From assembly GCA_039803925.1 (NCBI GenBank), contig JBDRZL010000019.1, positions 1-41,748 on the forward strand: DNA of 41,748 nt. Reading direction: 5' to 3'. The stretch comes from a candidate division WOR-3 bacterium (GTDB lineage: Bacteria > Hydrothermota > Hydrothermia > Hydrothermales > JAJRUZ01). Below are positions 20,230 through 28,153 of the stretch, piece after piece. The position numbers and the translations under genes were made by a program. The notes beneath the pieces were generated by a model. It saw only the letters and a list, made by a program, of their open reading frames with translations, had not been told where the DNA came from and did no database searches. Within the stretch, counting starts at the first letter, position 1. Each line of letters opens with the position of its first letter.

Positions 20230-20922
20230 TTATTTGCATGAATCTACAAATTTTTTAAACAATTTTAAAAAAATTTTATCTTCCTCAAATAGATGTTCAG
20301 GGTGAAACTGCACTCCTAAAAAGAAGGGGTGTTTATCACTTTCGATTGCTTCAACAATTCCATCCTTTGCTCTTGCTGATATTTTTAAATCTTTACCCAA
20401 TTTATTTACAGCTTGATGATGGAAGCTGTTTACTCTTATTCTTTCTTTTTTAAAAATTTCATATAAAAGTGTTTCTTTCTCTATTATTATTGTATGAGTT
20501 AACTTACTGCAACTTGCTGATTGTTCATGTTCTATATCTGAATTAATATGCTGAATTAAATTACCTCCCATTGCCACATTCATTACCTGTGAGCCCCTGC
20601 AAATGGCAAAAATCGGTTTTTTATTTAAAAAACAAGCTTTAACAAGTTCTATTTCAAGAATATCTCTTTCAGGAACAACTCCTCTTGTTTTTTTAGGCTC
20701 CTCTTTATAATATAAAGGATGCACATCTCCTCCACCTGTTAACAAAAATCCATCAAATTTTTCTAAAAGAGTTTTTATTTCATTTTTAAAATCAGTATAC
20801 GGAATAATTAGAGGAATTCCCCCTGCTTCCTGTATTGCTTTTGTATATTTAATATTTAAGTAAAATCTGTTAGATTGAATATCAAAAGAAGGGGTAACAC
20901 CGATTAAAGGTTTTTTATTCAA
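20230..20922 (-). CDS. Class-I glutamine amidotransferase-like hydrolase (peptidase C26, PuuD-like)
   Basis: A 230-residue hydrolase of the gamma-glutamyl-GABA hydrolase (PuuD) group. It has PLIGVTPSF at the start, GFLLTGGGDVHPLYY, the nucleophile in FAICRGSQVMNVAMGGNL (Cys within the ICRGxQ elbow) and the His/Glu pair in GVQFHPEHL. The family cleaves gamma-glutamyl amide bonds; the actual substrate is not indicated and no polyamine genes are nearby. The start codon is TTG at 20922, only 8 bases after the T-run of the hsp20 terminator, so its own promoter is hard to place and read-through from hsp20 is possible. Confidence 0.88.
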   Translation of the reverse strand: MNKKPLIGVTPSFDIQSNRFYLNIKYTKAIQEAGGIPLIIPYTDFKNEIKTLLEKFDGFLLTGGGDVHPLYYKEEPKKTRGVVPERDILEIELVKACFLNKKPIFAICRGSQVMNVAMGGNLIQHINSDIEHEQSASCSKLTHTIIIEKETLLYEIFKKERIRVNSFHHQAVNKLGKDLKISARAKDGIVEAIESDKHPFFLGVQFHPEHLFEEDKIFLKLFKKFVDSCK

Positions 20923-20930
20923 TTTATATT

Positions 20931-20961
20931 AAAAAAATCCCCGGGGAATTACCCCCGGGGA
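20931..20961 (-). terminator. Rho-independent terminator of hsp20
   Basis: On the minus strand, a 9-bp stem with arms 20953-20961 and 20938-20946 (core CCCCGGGG on both sides, 6-base loop) is followed by seven T. It is one of only two strong GC-rich hairpins with a T-run in the window. Confidence 0.9.
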
Positions 20962-20985
20962 AATCATTCTTTAAAAAGGTTCGAT

Positions 20986-21435
20986 TCACTCCTCTATTTC
21001 AATCTTTATTTCTTTTGGTTTTACCTTTTCACTCTTTGGTATTTCAATTCTTAAAATCCCATCTTTATAAGAAGCTTTTGCTTTTTCAGGTTGAACTTCT
21101 TTGGGAAAAGGTATATATCTATGGAATTTTCCGTAACTCCTTTCAATTCTATGATAGGATTTTCCTTTTTCCTCTTTTTCTCTTTTTCTTTCACCGGAAA
21201 TTGTAATACCATCCTCATCAACTGTAATCTTTATCTCATCTTTTTTCATTCCTGGTAGTTCTGCAGTTACTATAAAAGATTCTTCTGTTTCCTCAAGATC
21301 ACAGGCAGGAACAAAGGTTTCTGTTTCACCGAAAAGAAAACTTCTCCTACCAAAGAAAGAATCAAATAGTTTATCAATTTCCTCCCTTAATGAAGAAATT
21401 TCTTTAAAGGGATCCCATTTGATAATTTCCTTCAT
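20986..21435 (-). CDS. Hsp20-family small heat-shock protein
   Basis: A 149-residue small heat-shock protein, an ATP-independent holdase that keeps unfolding proteins soluble in the cytoplasm. The alpha-crystallin domain spans about residues 40-140: ETEESFIVTAELPGMKKDEI, then GITISGERKREKEEKG, the SYGKFHRYIPFP block and ASYKDGILRIEIPKSE. The conserved C-terminal IxI-type tail appears as IKIEIEE. It is monocistronic in layout: promoter, hairpin-containing 5' leader, strong Shine-Dalgarno (AAAAGGGGG before ATG) and its own terminator. This differs from the compact leaderless organisation of its neighbours. Confidence 0.95.
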   Translation of the reverse strand: MKEIIKWDPFKEISSLREEIDKLFDSFFGRRSFLFGETETFVPACDLEETEESFIVTAELPGMKKDEIKITVDEDGITISGERKREKEEKGKSYHRIERSYGKFHRYIPFPKEVQPEKAKASYKDGILRIEIPKSEKVKPKEIKIEIEE

Positions 21436-21453
21436 ATTTCCCCCTTTTATTTG

Positions 21454-21487
21454 CCTCTCTTTGGGATTTGAACCCTTTAAAGAGAGG
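21454..21487 (-). promoter_or_regulatory. Inverted repeat in hsp20 leader (operator or RNA thermometer candidate)
   Basis: Perfect 9-base arms (minus strand CCTCTCTTT and AAAGAGAGG) enclose 16 bases, inside which GGG and CCC can extend the stem past a three-base bulge. The outer arm starts about 4 bases after the -10 box, so it lies at the expected 5' end of the mRNA. The sequence is not CIRCE. The 5' arm could alternatively pair with the AAAGGGGG ribosome-binding site. Confidence 0.6.
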
Positions 21488-21490
21488 TAT

Positions 21491-21496
21491 TTTATA
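21491..21496 (-). promoter_or_regulatory. -10 box of hsp20
   Basis: TATAAA on the minus strand within a TATATATAAAATA run. The ATG is 55 bases downstream, so unlike most promoters here this one yields a real 5' leader. Confidence 0.5.
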
Positions 21497-21519
21497 TATA
21501 AATTTTTTTTTTAAATTTT

Positions 21520-23583
21520 TCAAGCAAGATTTAATATAAGTTTTTTTCCATATATATCAACTCTATTAATAAAAACATTTAAATTGTCACCAATATCAAT
21601 TTTTTTTCTGTTTTTAAGATAGATTCTTTTTTCTTCAACATTAAAAGTTGCTCTAAAAGGTAAGGAATCCATACTTACAAATCCTTCAAAGTAAAATTCA
21701 GGAACATATACAAAAAATCCATCACTTTTTATATTTGTTACAAAACCTTCTCCCCTTTCACCTATTCTTCCTTTAAGATGTTCAAGAATTTTCATATCAA
21801 CAATATCCCATTCAGCTTTTTGTGCTGTTCTTTCTGTTTCTGATGCCCTTTCTGCTATATCCCTCAATTCCTCTTCATCAGGATATTTATTCATTTTGTT
21901 TTCCATAACAAAATTTAAAAGGTTATGAACTATTAAATCTGCTAATCTTCTTATTGGTGAAGTAAAATGAGTATAAAAGTTTAATTTAAGTCCATAATGA
22001 CCTTTATTTTCCACAGAATACTTTGCCTGTTTCATTGCTTTAAGAATACTTTTTATAACTATCAATTCTTCCCTTTTACCTTTGATACCCTCAATTATTT
22101 CAAATAAATCATGGGAAGTTAATTCATCTTTTAATAGAATTTTTTTAAGTTTTTCTTCTTTTAAAAGTTTTGATAAAATTTTTTTAAGTTCTTCAAGTTT
22201 TTTATTATCTGGTTCTTCATGTATTCTGTAAATAAAAGGTAAATTTTTTTTAGCAAAAAATTTAGCAATCATCCTATTTGCAAGTATCATACATTCTTCT
22301 ATAAGGGAATGGGTAAATACTGCTTTTTCAAGTTGAATAAGTTTAACTTTTCCTTCCTCTGTAAAAAGTATTTCTGGTTCAGGTAAATCAAAATCAAGGG
22401 AAAACCTTTTCCTTCTCCTTTCCTTTAAAATTTTTGAAATTTCTTCTGCTATTTTAAGAGAATTATAGATTTCTTTTTCTTTAATTTTAATTTTACCATC
22501 AATTATATCCTGAGCTTCTTCATAATTAAGTCTCTTATTTGATTTTATAATTGAGTTATAAATTTCAAATTTTTTTACATTACCTTTAAAATCAAGGATA
22601 ATGTGAACTGTTTTAGCAAGACGAATTTTACCGGGCTGAAGAGAACAGAACTTTTCAGATAATTCTTTTGGTAACATGTGGATAACTTTATCTAAAAGAT
22701 AGTAACTTGTTCCTCTTGTGTAAACCTCTCTAAAAATTCTTGAATTCATTGGGACAAAAAAGGAAACATCTGCTATATGGACAAATAATTCATATCCATC
22801 TTTATTTTTAAAGGCGCTTATAGCATCATCAAAATCCTTTGCATTATAAGGGTCAATTGTAAAAGTTACTAAATCCCTTAAATCTTTCCTTCTTTTTATT
22901 TCCTCTCTAATTTTTCTTTTTAAAACCTCTTCATCAAAATATTTTTCCTTATAGTCCTCGGGAAGATTATAAATATATTTTATAAGATTAAAGGGGGTTT
23001 CTGGGTCTAAAGGATTACCGAGATTTTTTATACCTTTGGCTTTATTCCCGTTTATAAGTATAAATCCAACTTTATTTCCTGATGGAATTTCTTCTACACT
23101 CTCAAGGGGGTATATTTTCTTTGGAAGAAAATCTTGATCAGGCTCAATGAAATTATCCCTGTATCTTTTCCACAAGGTTCCTGAAAATCTCCTTAAAGAT
23201 TTTTTTAAAATTTCTAAAACTTTTCCTTCAGGTCCTTTTTCTTTAAATTTAGTTATAACTACCTTAACATAATCACCATCTCTTGCACCTTTTAAAAATC
23301 TTTTGGGTATAAATATATCCTTTCCCTTATCAACAATTAAAAATCCAAAACCTCCTTGCTTTACCTCTATTTTTCCTTCAATAATTTTGTTTTGAGTTAT
23401 TATTATTTTTTTATTTTCTATAAGTTTGAGAGTGCCTTTTTTTTCTAATTCTTTTAAAATTTCAATTATCTTATTTTTATTTTCTTTTTGTAAGTTCAAA
23501 ATTTTTATTAATTTTTTTAATTTTACTTCTTTTTTGTTTTTTCTTTGAAGGTAATTTAAAATTTTTTCTTTTAATTTTTCCAT
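21520..23583 (-). CDS. rnr: Ribonuclease R (RNB family 3'-5' exoribonuclease)
   Basis: A 687-residue RNase R, a processive 3'-5' exoribonuclease of the RNase II superfamily. Domain order: winged-helix HTH at about 1-60 (LQRKNKKEVKLKKLIKIL), cold-shock OB domains at about 65-210 (GKIEVKQGGFGFLIVD), RNB catalytic domain from about 225 with the acidic motif TIDPYNAKDFDDAIS near 241-255 and HYGLKLNFYTHFTSPIRRLADL near 520-545, and a C-terminal S1 domain (GEGFVTNIKSDGFFVYV). It is divergent from purH with only 22 bases between the start codons. Confidence 0.95.
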   Translation of the reverse strand: MEKLKEKILNYLQRKNKKEVKLKKLIKILNLQKENKNKIIEILKELEKKGTLKLIENKKIIITQNKIIEGKIEVKQGGFGFLIVDKGKDIFIPKRFLKGARDGDYVKVVITKFKEKGPEGKVLEILKKSLRRFSGTLWKRYRDNFIEPDQDFLPKKIYPLESVEEIPSGNKVGFILINGNKAKGIKNLGNPLDPETPFNLIKYIYNLPEDYKEKYFDEEVLKRKIREEIKRRKDLRDLVTFTIDPYNAKDFDDAISAFKNKDGYELFVHIADVSFFVPMNSRIFREVYTRGTSYYLLDKVIHMLPKELSEKFCSLQPGKIRLAKTVHIILDFKGNVKKFEIYNSIIKSNKRLNYEEAQDIIDGKIKIKEKEIYNSLKIAEEISKILKERRRKRFSLDFDLPEPEILFTEEGKVKLIQLEKAVFTHSLIEECMILANRMIAKFFAKKNLPFIYRIHEEPDNKKLEELKKILSKLLKEEKLKKILLKDELTSHDLFEIIEGIKGKREELIVIKSILKAMKQAKYSVENKGHYGLKLNFYTHFTSPIRRLADLIVHNLLNFVMENKMNKYPDEEELRDIAERASETERTAQKAEWDIVDMKILEHLKGRIGERGEGFVTNIKSDGFFVYVPEFYFEGFVSMDSLPFRATFNVEEKRIYLKNRKKIDIGDNLNVFINRVDIYGKKLILNLA

Positions 23584-23590
23584 TCTTTAT

Positions 23591-23598
23591 TTTATAAT
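23591..23598. promoter_or_regulatory. Bidirectional -10 core between rnr and purH
   Basis: TTTATAAT encodes TATAAT on the plus strand (23593-23598, 7 bases before the purH ATG) and TATAAA on the minus strand (23591-23596, 7 bases before the rnr ATG). Both spacings are equal, so one 22-base gap can drive two leaderless mRNAs. Confidence 0.55.
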
Positions 23599-23605
23599 TA
23601 AATTT

Positions 23606-25069
23606 ATGAAAAAAGCACTCATTTCAGTTTTTGATAAAACAAAAATTGAAATTCTGTCAGATTATTTGCTAAAAAAGGGTTTTGAAATTTATGCCACCTC
23701 AGGAACAAAGGAATACCTTGAAAAAAAGAATATAAAAGTCAAGGGTCTTGTTGATTTGGGGGTTGAATCAGAGGGTCTGGCTCAGGGAAGAATTAAAACA
23801 CTTCATCCACTTATTTTTGAAAAGATACTCTCAAAGGAGGGAGATGTTTTTGATGTAGTAATAGTTAATCTTTATCCCTTTCATGAAAAAATTAAAGAAG
23901 GAAAGGAAGGTGAGGAAATTTATGAGTTTATAGATATAGGAGGAGTTAGTTTAATAAGAGCTGCATGTAAAAATATTATGAGGGTTATACCAATTGTTGA
24001 TCCCCTTGACTATGAGTTTTTTATTGAATCTTATGAAAAAGGTTTAAAGGAAAAAGAAAGATTTTATTTTGCAGCAAAAGCCTTTGAATATGTCACCTTT
24101 TATGATTCTGTAATTTCTCAGTTTTTTAGAAAAAAAGCATTTGGTGCCCCTTTATATTTAACACTAAGTGGTAAAAAAGTTTTTGATTTAAGATATGGGG
24201 AAAATCCTCAGCAAAAGGGTTTTGTTTATGGAATTGATTTTATAGAGCCCCTTCAGGGAAAAAAACTTTCTTACAATAACCTTCTTGATATTGAAACTGC
24301 TTTTTTATGTGTAAGTGAATTTGATGAACCTACCTGTGTGATTGTAAAACATACTTCTCCCTGTGCTTGTGCCTCAGGTGAGACTCTTGATGAAGCCTTT
24401 GAAAGGGCATATCTTTCTGATCCCGAATCTTCTTTTGGTGGAATTTTAGCTTTTAATAAAACTCTTGATAAAATAACTGCTGAAAGAGTTTTATCACATT
24501 TTTTTGAAATTGTGATTGCTCCTTCCTTTGAAGAAAATGTTTTAGATATGTTTAAAAATAAAAAAAATTTAAGGGTTATAGATTCAAGTAAACTTTTTGT
24601 TCCTGAATATGAAGTAAGAACCTGTTTTGATATGATACTTTATCAGGAAAGAATGAAAAAAACTTTACCACCTTCAGAATGGGAAATTATGACCAAAAGA
24701 AAAGCAAAGGAGTCAGAACTTGAGGATTTATTTTTTGCTTTAAAGGTTGTTAAATATGTAAAATCTAATGCGGTTTGCATTGTTAAAGCGAAAAGGACAC
24801 TTGGAATTGGTTCAGGACAACCTTCAAGAATAAGGGCTCTTGAAATTGCCCTTTCAAAAGCTAAAAGCTTTGGACTTTCTACTTTCGAAGCAGTTTTAGC
24901 CTCTGATGGTTTTTTCCCTTTCCGGGATTCAATTGATAAAGCAAGTGAAGAGGGAATTGTGGCTATAGTTGCTCCTTCAGGCTCAATAAGGGATGAGGAA
25001 ATCGTAAAGGCTGCAGATGAAAATGATATTTCCCTTTATTTTATAAAAGAAAGGTATTTCAGACATTAA
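23606..25069 (+). CDS. purH: Bifunctional AICAR formyltransferase/IMP cyclohydrolase
   Basis: A 487-residue PurH that catalyses the last two steps of de novo IMP synthesis. The N-terminal MGS-like cyclohydrolase domain (about 1-135) has ALISVFDKTKIEIL, GRIKTLHPLIFEKIL and IDIGGVSLIRAACKN. The C-terminal transformylase domain has LRYGENPQQKG, the Lys248-His249 pair in VKHTSPCACA (Asn of the common KHxNPCG is Ser here), KSNAVCIVKAKRTLGIGSGQ and the canonical C-terminal RYFRH. Slightly shorter than the usual 510-525 residues. The stop overlaps the probable start of the following hydrolase gene. Confidence 0.96.
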   Translation: MKKALISVFDKTKIEILSDYLLKKGFEIYATSGTKEYLEKKNIKVKGLVDLGVESEGLAQGRIKTLHPLIFEKILSKEGDVFDVVIVNLYPFHEKIKEGKEGEEIYEFIDIGGVSLIRAACKNIMRVIPIVDPLDYEFFIESYEKGLKEKERFYFAAKAFEYVTFYDSVISQFFRKKAFGAPLYLTLSGKKVFDLRYGENPQQKGFVYGIDFIEPLQGKKLSYNNLLDIETAFLCVSEFDEPTCVIVKHTSPCACASGETLDEAFERAYLSDPESSFGGILAFNKTLDKITAERVLSHFFEIVIAPSFEENVLDMFKNKKNLRVIDSSKLFVPEYEVRTCFDMILYQERMKKTLPPSEWEIMTKRKAKESELEDLFFALKVVKYVKSNAVCIVKAKRTLGIGSGQPSRIRALEIALSKAKSFGLSTFEAVLASDGFFPFRDSIDKASEEGIVAIVAPSGSIRDEEIVKAADENDISLYFIKERYFRH

Positions 25070-25694
25070 TTTAGAAAAAGTAATTTATCCTCCTCTTTAT
25101 GTAAATACCTATATTGTTTGGGATCAAAAGAAGAATGCTATTATCATTGATCCTGGTGGAAGTTATGAGAGTGTTAAAGAAATTCTTATAAAAGGGAATT
25201 TAAATTTGAAGGCAGTTTTTGTTACCCATTCCCATTTTGACCATGTTCTTGGTATTCCTATGATAGAATGTATTGATTCAATTCCAGTTTATATTCCTGA
25301 AAAGGATTTAAATCTTTATAATTCTGCAAGAAATTTTACAAAAAATTTTTTAGGTTTTGATCCTGGAGATTTTAAAAAACCTGATTTTTTACTCAAGGGT
25401 GGTGAGGAAATTAATATAGGAGAAATAAAAATTAAGGTTCATCATGTGCCCGGACACACTATGGGTCATCTTCTTTATGAAATAGATGAAAAGATTTTTT
25501 GTGGAGACTTAATTTTCTCAGGAAGTATAGGTAGAACAGATTTTCCTGAAAGCTCATGGAAAGACATGAAAAATTCCCTTTTATACTTAATTAATAACTT
25601 CCCTTCAAATTATGAACTTTACCCTGGGCATGGACCTAAAACAGATATTGAGAAAGAAAAACTGGAAAATCCATTTTTAAAGAACCTTTTTTAA
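25065..25694 (+). CDS. Metallo-beta-lactamase-fold hydrolase (glyoxalase II-like), probable ATT start
   Basis: A hydrolase of the GloB-like metallo-beta-lactamase superfamily. It contains THSHFDHVLG (HxHxDH), HHVPGHTMGHLLY, FCGDLIFSGSIGRTDF and a late YPGHGPKTD, covering all metal ligands. The first ATG/GTG/TTG in the frame is TTG at 25206, which would delete the first two beta-strands. The open frame upstream encodes the expected NLEKVIYPPLYVNTYIVWD and IIIDPGGSYES, reaching back to ATT at 25065; the frame is closed by a stop at 25044. GAAAGG at 25049-25054 sits 10 bases before the ATT. With this start the protein has 209 residues, normal for the family. It overlaps the purH stop by 5 bases. 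Confidence 0.75.
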   Translation: MNLEKVIYPPLYVNTYIVWDQKKNAIIIDPGGSYESVKEILIKGNLNLKAVFVTHSHFDHVLGIPMIECIDSIPVYIPEKDLNLYNSARNFTKNFLGFDPGDFKKPDFLLKGGEEINIGEIKIKVHHVPGHTMGHLLYEIDEKIFCGDLIFSGSIGRTDFPESSWKDMKNSLLYLINNFPSNYELYPGHGPKTDIEKEKLENPFLKNLF

Positions 25695-26692
25695 ATTTTT
25701 TTCATATAACTTTTAGCCATCATAAAAAATTTTTTAGTTTTTTCCTTTATTTTTTCCTTTTCCTTTATATTTTTATCTCTTAAAAGAAAACCTGTTACTT
25801 TTCCTCTAACATATGCTCTGTAAGATAAATAAAAATAATAAAGGGGTTTAATTTCTTTAAAGTTCTCACCTACTTTATTTAACCACCCTTTTATAAAATA
25901 ATCACCGAGTTTTTCTTTTCCCATTATATCAAGTTCCATTTTTAAAAAAACTGCATCAAGTAAAATATCACCGAATCTAAATCTTTCGTTAAATTCAATA
26001 CAATCTATTATCCTTATTTTATTTTCAAAAAAAGTGACATGTTCAAGCCTTATATCTCCATGACAATCCTTTATTTTACCTTCTCTTACTCTTTTTAACA
26101 TTAAATCATAATAATTTCTGTAAAATTCTTCTGTTTTATTTTTTAAAAATTCAAAATCTTTTTTCTTTAAAATATCCTCTTCAAAATCTTCTGTTTGAGT
26201 AAAATTTTCATCGGTGTTAATCCTGAATACCTCTGGTTTTCCGAATTCACTTATTTTTTCATTTGTTTCTGCCTTTAAATGAAATTCTCCGAGAAATTCT
26301 CCTACTTTATATAAATCCTCTTTTTTTGCTAAATTTTTTTCTATCATATAAGATAAAAGTGTATCTTGAGGAATCCTTTTCATTTTTACAAGATATTCAA
26401 CTGGTTCTCCCTTATTGAAAAATAATTTACCCTTTTCCTTACCTATAAAAATAACTCCCTCATAGATACCTTCAGCCATTCTTTTATTCAGATCTACTTC
26501 CTTTTCACAAAAATATTTTCTTTTTTCAAGACTTGTATAATCAAGGAATCCAAAATTTAAAGGTTTTTTTAACTTATAGGCATATTTATCAGTTAAAAAA
26601 ACAATTGATATATGAGTTTCAATTCTCTCTATTTTTTCAGGTTTTTCCTCATAATTTAATGGGTTAAGAAGGAATTCAATTATTCTTTCCAT
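25691..26692 (-). CDS. COG2187-type aminoglycoside-phosphotransferase-like protein
   Basis: A protein of about 333 residues with a kinase-like (APH) fold: KYAYKLKKPLNFGFLDYTSLEKRKYFC in the N-lobe, and the catalytic loop KDCHGDIRLEHV followed by IIDCIEFNERFRFGDILLDAVFL, which holds the metal-binding Asp. It matches COG2187, whose members are often fused to a C-terminal P-loop kinase domain; here the gene stops before that domain. The substrate is unknown, and antibiotic resistance is not implied. ATG at 26692 is chosen; a TTG at 26698 would add two residues. It overlaps both the upstream lipoprotein gene and, by 4 bases, the convergent hydrolase gene. Confidence 0.8.
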   Translation of the reverse strand: MERIIEFLLNPLNYEEKPEKIERIETHISIVFLTDKYAYKLKKPLNFGFLDYTSLEKRKYFCEKEVDLNKRMAEGIYEGVIFIGKEKGKLFFNKGEPVEYLVKMKRIPQDTLLSYMIEKNLAKKEDLYKVGEFLGEFHLKAETNEKISEFGKPEVFRINTDENFTQTEDFEEDILKKKDFEFLKNKTEEFYRNYYDLMLKRVREGKIKDCHGDIRLEHVTFFENKIRIIDCIEFNERFRFGDILLDAVFLKMELDIMGKEKLGDYFIKGWLNKVGENFKEIKPLYYFYLSYRAYVRGKVTGFLLRDKNIKEKEKIKEKTKKFFMMAKSYMKKI

Positions 26693-27629
26693 TTTCAAGA
26701 TCTGGATAAAAAGCCCAGGACTCCATCATTTTTAAATATTTCAATTTCCATTTTCTTGGCTCATGAACACCAATATCAATAAAAATTGTATTTCCATTAT
26801 TTTCAAAGACAAGGGATTCAAATCCTCCACCAACTTTTAAATTATAATTTCCCCATACACCGTATATATATATTGCCCTTTTACCATTTATATTTTTATA
26901 CTGGTAATTAACAAATTTTCTTATGACACTATCACCAGCATAAACATCTTTAGCAAAGCTATCCCTTAGTCTTATAATCTTTTCAGGTAATAGGTTTATT
27001 TTTTTATTTATTTTCCAGAATAAAATAAATCTATCAGGATAATGGGCATTTATAATTATGAAGTTTTCTCCTTCCTTAAATATGTTAAAACCAACTGGAA
27101 CTTCTATTTTAATTCCTGTTTTTTCAAAAATTTTTTCAGAAAGGTCTTTTCTTTTACCAGGAAAATAAGAGAGTTCTCTTAAGTTTTTTAGAATTCTGTT
27201 ATAAAATATATTGAAAATTGTGTCCTTTTTTTCTGATATAATTTTCAAAATTTCCTCTTCTTTCTGTCCATATATACCCAATGCCGATGAACCGTTCAAA
27301 AAAGGGTTTTCTCTTATATAAATTCCACTTCTTTTAACTTCACCGAATATGCTTTTAAATAAATCAAAATTTTTTGAGTTTGGGGTAGAGATTATGATGT
27401 AATAGCGATAAAGAAATCTTTCCTCCTTTTCAAGAGAATCAATATCCAAGATCTCTAAAATTTTTTCTTCTCTTGGTGTAAACTGTATAATTTCAAAATT
27501 TTTTTTAAGAAATCTTTTTGCATTTTTTAAAGAACCGGCTGAAATTAAAAGAGTATTGAATTCTCCTTTGAAAATTATAATGTTATCTGAACAGGATATT
27601 AATAAAATTAAAAATATAAATTTTTTCAA
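26676..27629 (-). CDS. DUF4837-like lipoprotein
   Basis: A 317-residue predicted lipoprotein. The signal peptide MKKFIFLILLISCSDN carries a lipobox-like LISC, so Cys13 would be acylated by the lgt product. The mature part has a repeated layout of two similar halves (EKKDTIFNIF and FAKDVYAGDSVIRKFV regions) and ends with GVWGNYNLKVGGGFESLVF and GVHEPRKWKLKYLKMMESWAF, consistent with DUF4837, a family seen mainly in Bacteroidetes and relatives. The function is unknown. The start is TTG overlapping the upstream stop by 4 bases (TTGA), so it is translationally coupled. Confidence 0.65.
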   Translation of the reverse strand: MKKFIFLILLISCSDNIIIFKGEFNTLLISAGSLKNAKRFLKKNFEIIQFTPREEKILEILDIDSLEKEERFLYRYYIIISTPNSKNFDLFKSIFGEVKRSGIYIRENPFLNGSSALGIYGQKEEEILKIISEKKDTIFNIFYNRILKNLRELSYFPGKRKDLSEKIFEKTGIKIEVPVGFNIFKEGENFIIINAHYPDRFILFWKINKKINLLPEKIIRLRDSFAKDVYAGDSVIRKFVNYQYKNINGKRAIYIYGVWGNYNLKVGGGFESLVFENNGNTIFIDIGVHEPRKWKLKYLKMMESWAFYPDLENGKNN

Positions 27630-28153
27630 TATATTTCTTCTTTTAGTTCTTCCTGAGATGAACCCCTTGGAATAACTATTTCTTCTATTTCATTTAAATT
27701 GTAGTATTCATCAGAAACTCTTATAAGTTCAAGGGAAGTTGCACCTTTCATTGGTCCTATAGTTATAACTCTACAACCTTTTCTGTTTAGTTCTTCAATA
27801 AGGGGAACAAAATCTCCATCACCTGTAACAAGGATAATTTGTTCTAAATAATCAGAGGCTTTAACAATTTCAAGACAAATTTCAAGGTCCATGTTTGCTT
27901 TTAAAGAGCCGTCAGGTAAATGTTTTATCTGTTTTGTCACAACTCTATAACCCATTAAGGAGAGAGCATCTATCAATCTCTTTCTGTGCTGATCCTCTGG
28001 ATTATAGGGGACAAAACAGACTGCTTTGAAGGGTTCGCCATATTTATTTTTTATGAATTCAAGGAATTTATCATATCTTACGCTCTGGTTAAATTTTTCA
28101 AAGGTTGCCTGTAAATTTTGAACATCTATATAAATTCCATATTTTTTATTCAT
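27626..28153 (-). CDS. NYN-domain (LabA/DUF88) PIN-like protein
   Basis: A 175-residue protein of the NYN/LabA group of PIN-like folds, predicted metal-dependent RNases. Acidic residues characteristic of the fold are in YGIYIDVQNL (Asp10), KANMDLEICLEIV and ILVTGDGDFVPLIEEL, followed by the GCRVITIGP strand and the SLELIRVSDEYYNL ending typical of LabA-like proteins. AAGGAG lies 7 bases before the ATG. It overlaps mazG by 8 bases and the lipoprotein gene by 4. Its RNA target, if any, is unknown. Confidence 0.85.
   Translation of the reverse strand: MNKKYGIYIDVQNLQATFEKFNQSVRYDKFLEFIKNKYGEPFKAVCFVPYNPEDQHRKRLIDALSLMGYRVVTKQIKHLPDGSLKANMDLEICLEIVKASDYLEQIILVTGDGDFVPLIEELNRKGCRVITIGPMKGATSLELIRVSDEYYNLNEIEEIVIPRGSSQEELKEEIY

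Noticed and set aside
21454-21487. CIRCE (HrcA) operator before hsp20
   Set aside because: The arms CCTCTCTTT/AAAGAGAGG do not resemble TTAGCACTC/GAGTGCTAA, and the 16-base gap differs from the 9 bases of CIRCE.
25206-25694. Metallo-beta-lactamase gene starting at TTG 25206
   Set aside because: That start removes the first beta-strands of the fold, which are encoded in the open frame immediately upstream.
25691-26692. Aminoglycoside resistance gene
   Set aside because: The fold is APH-like, but the sequence follows COG2187, a chromosomal family with no established drug substrate, and nothing around it suggests a resistance element.
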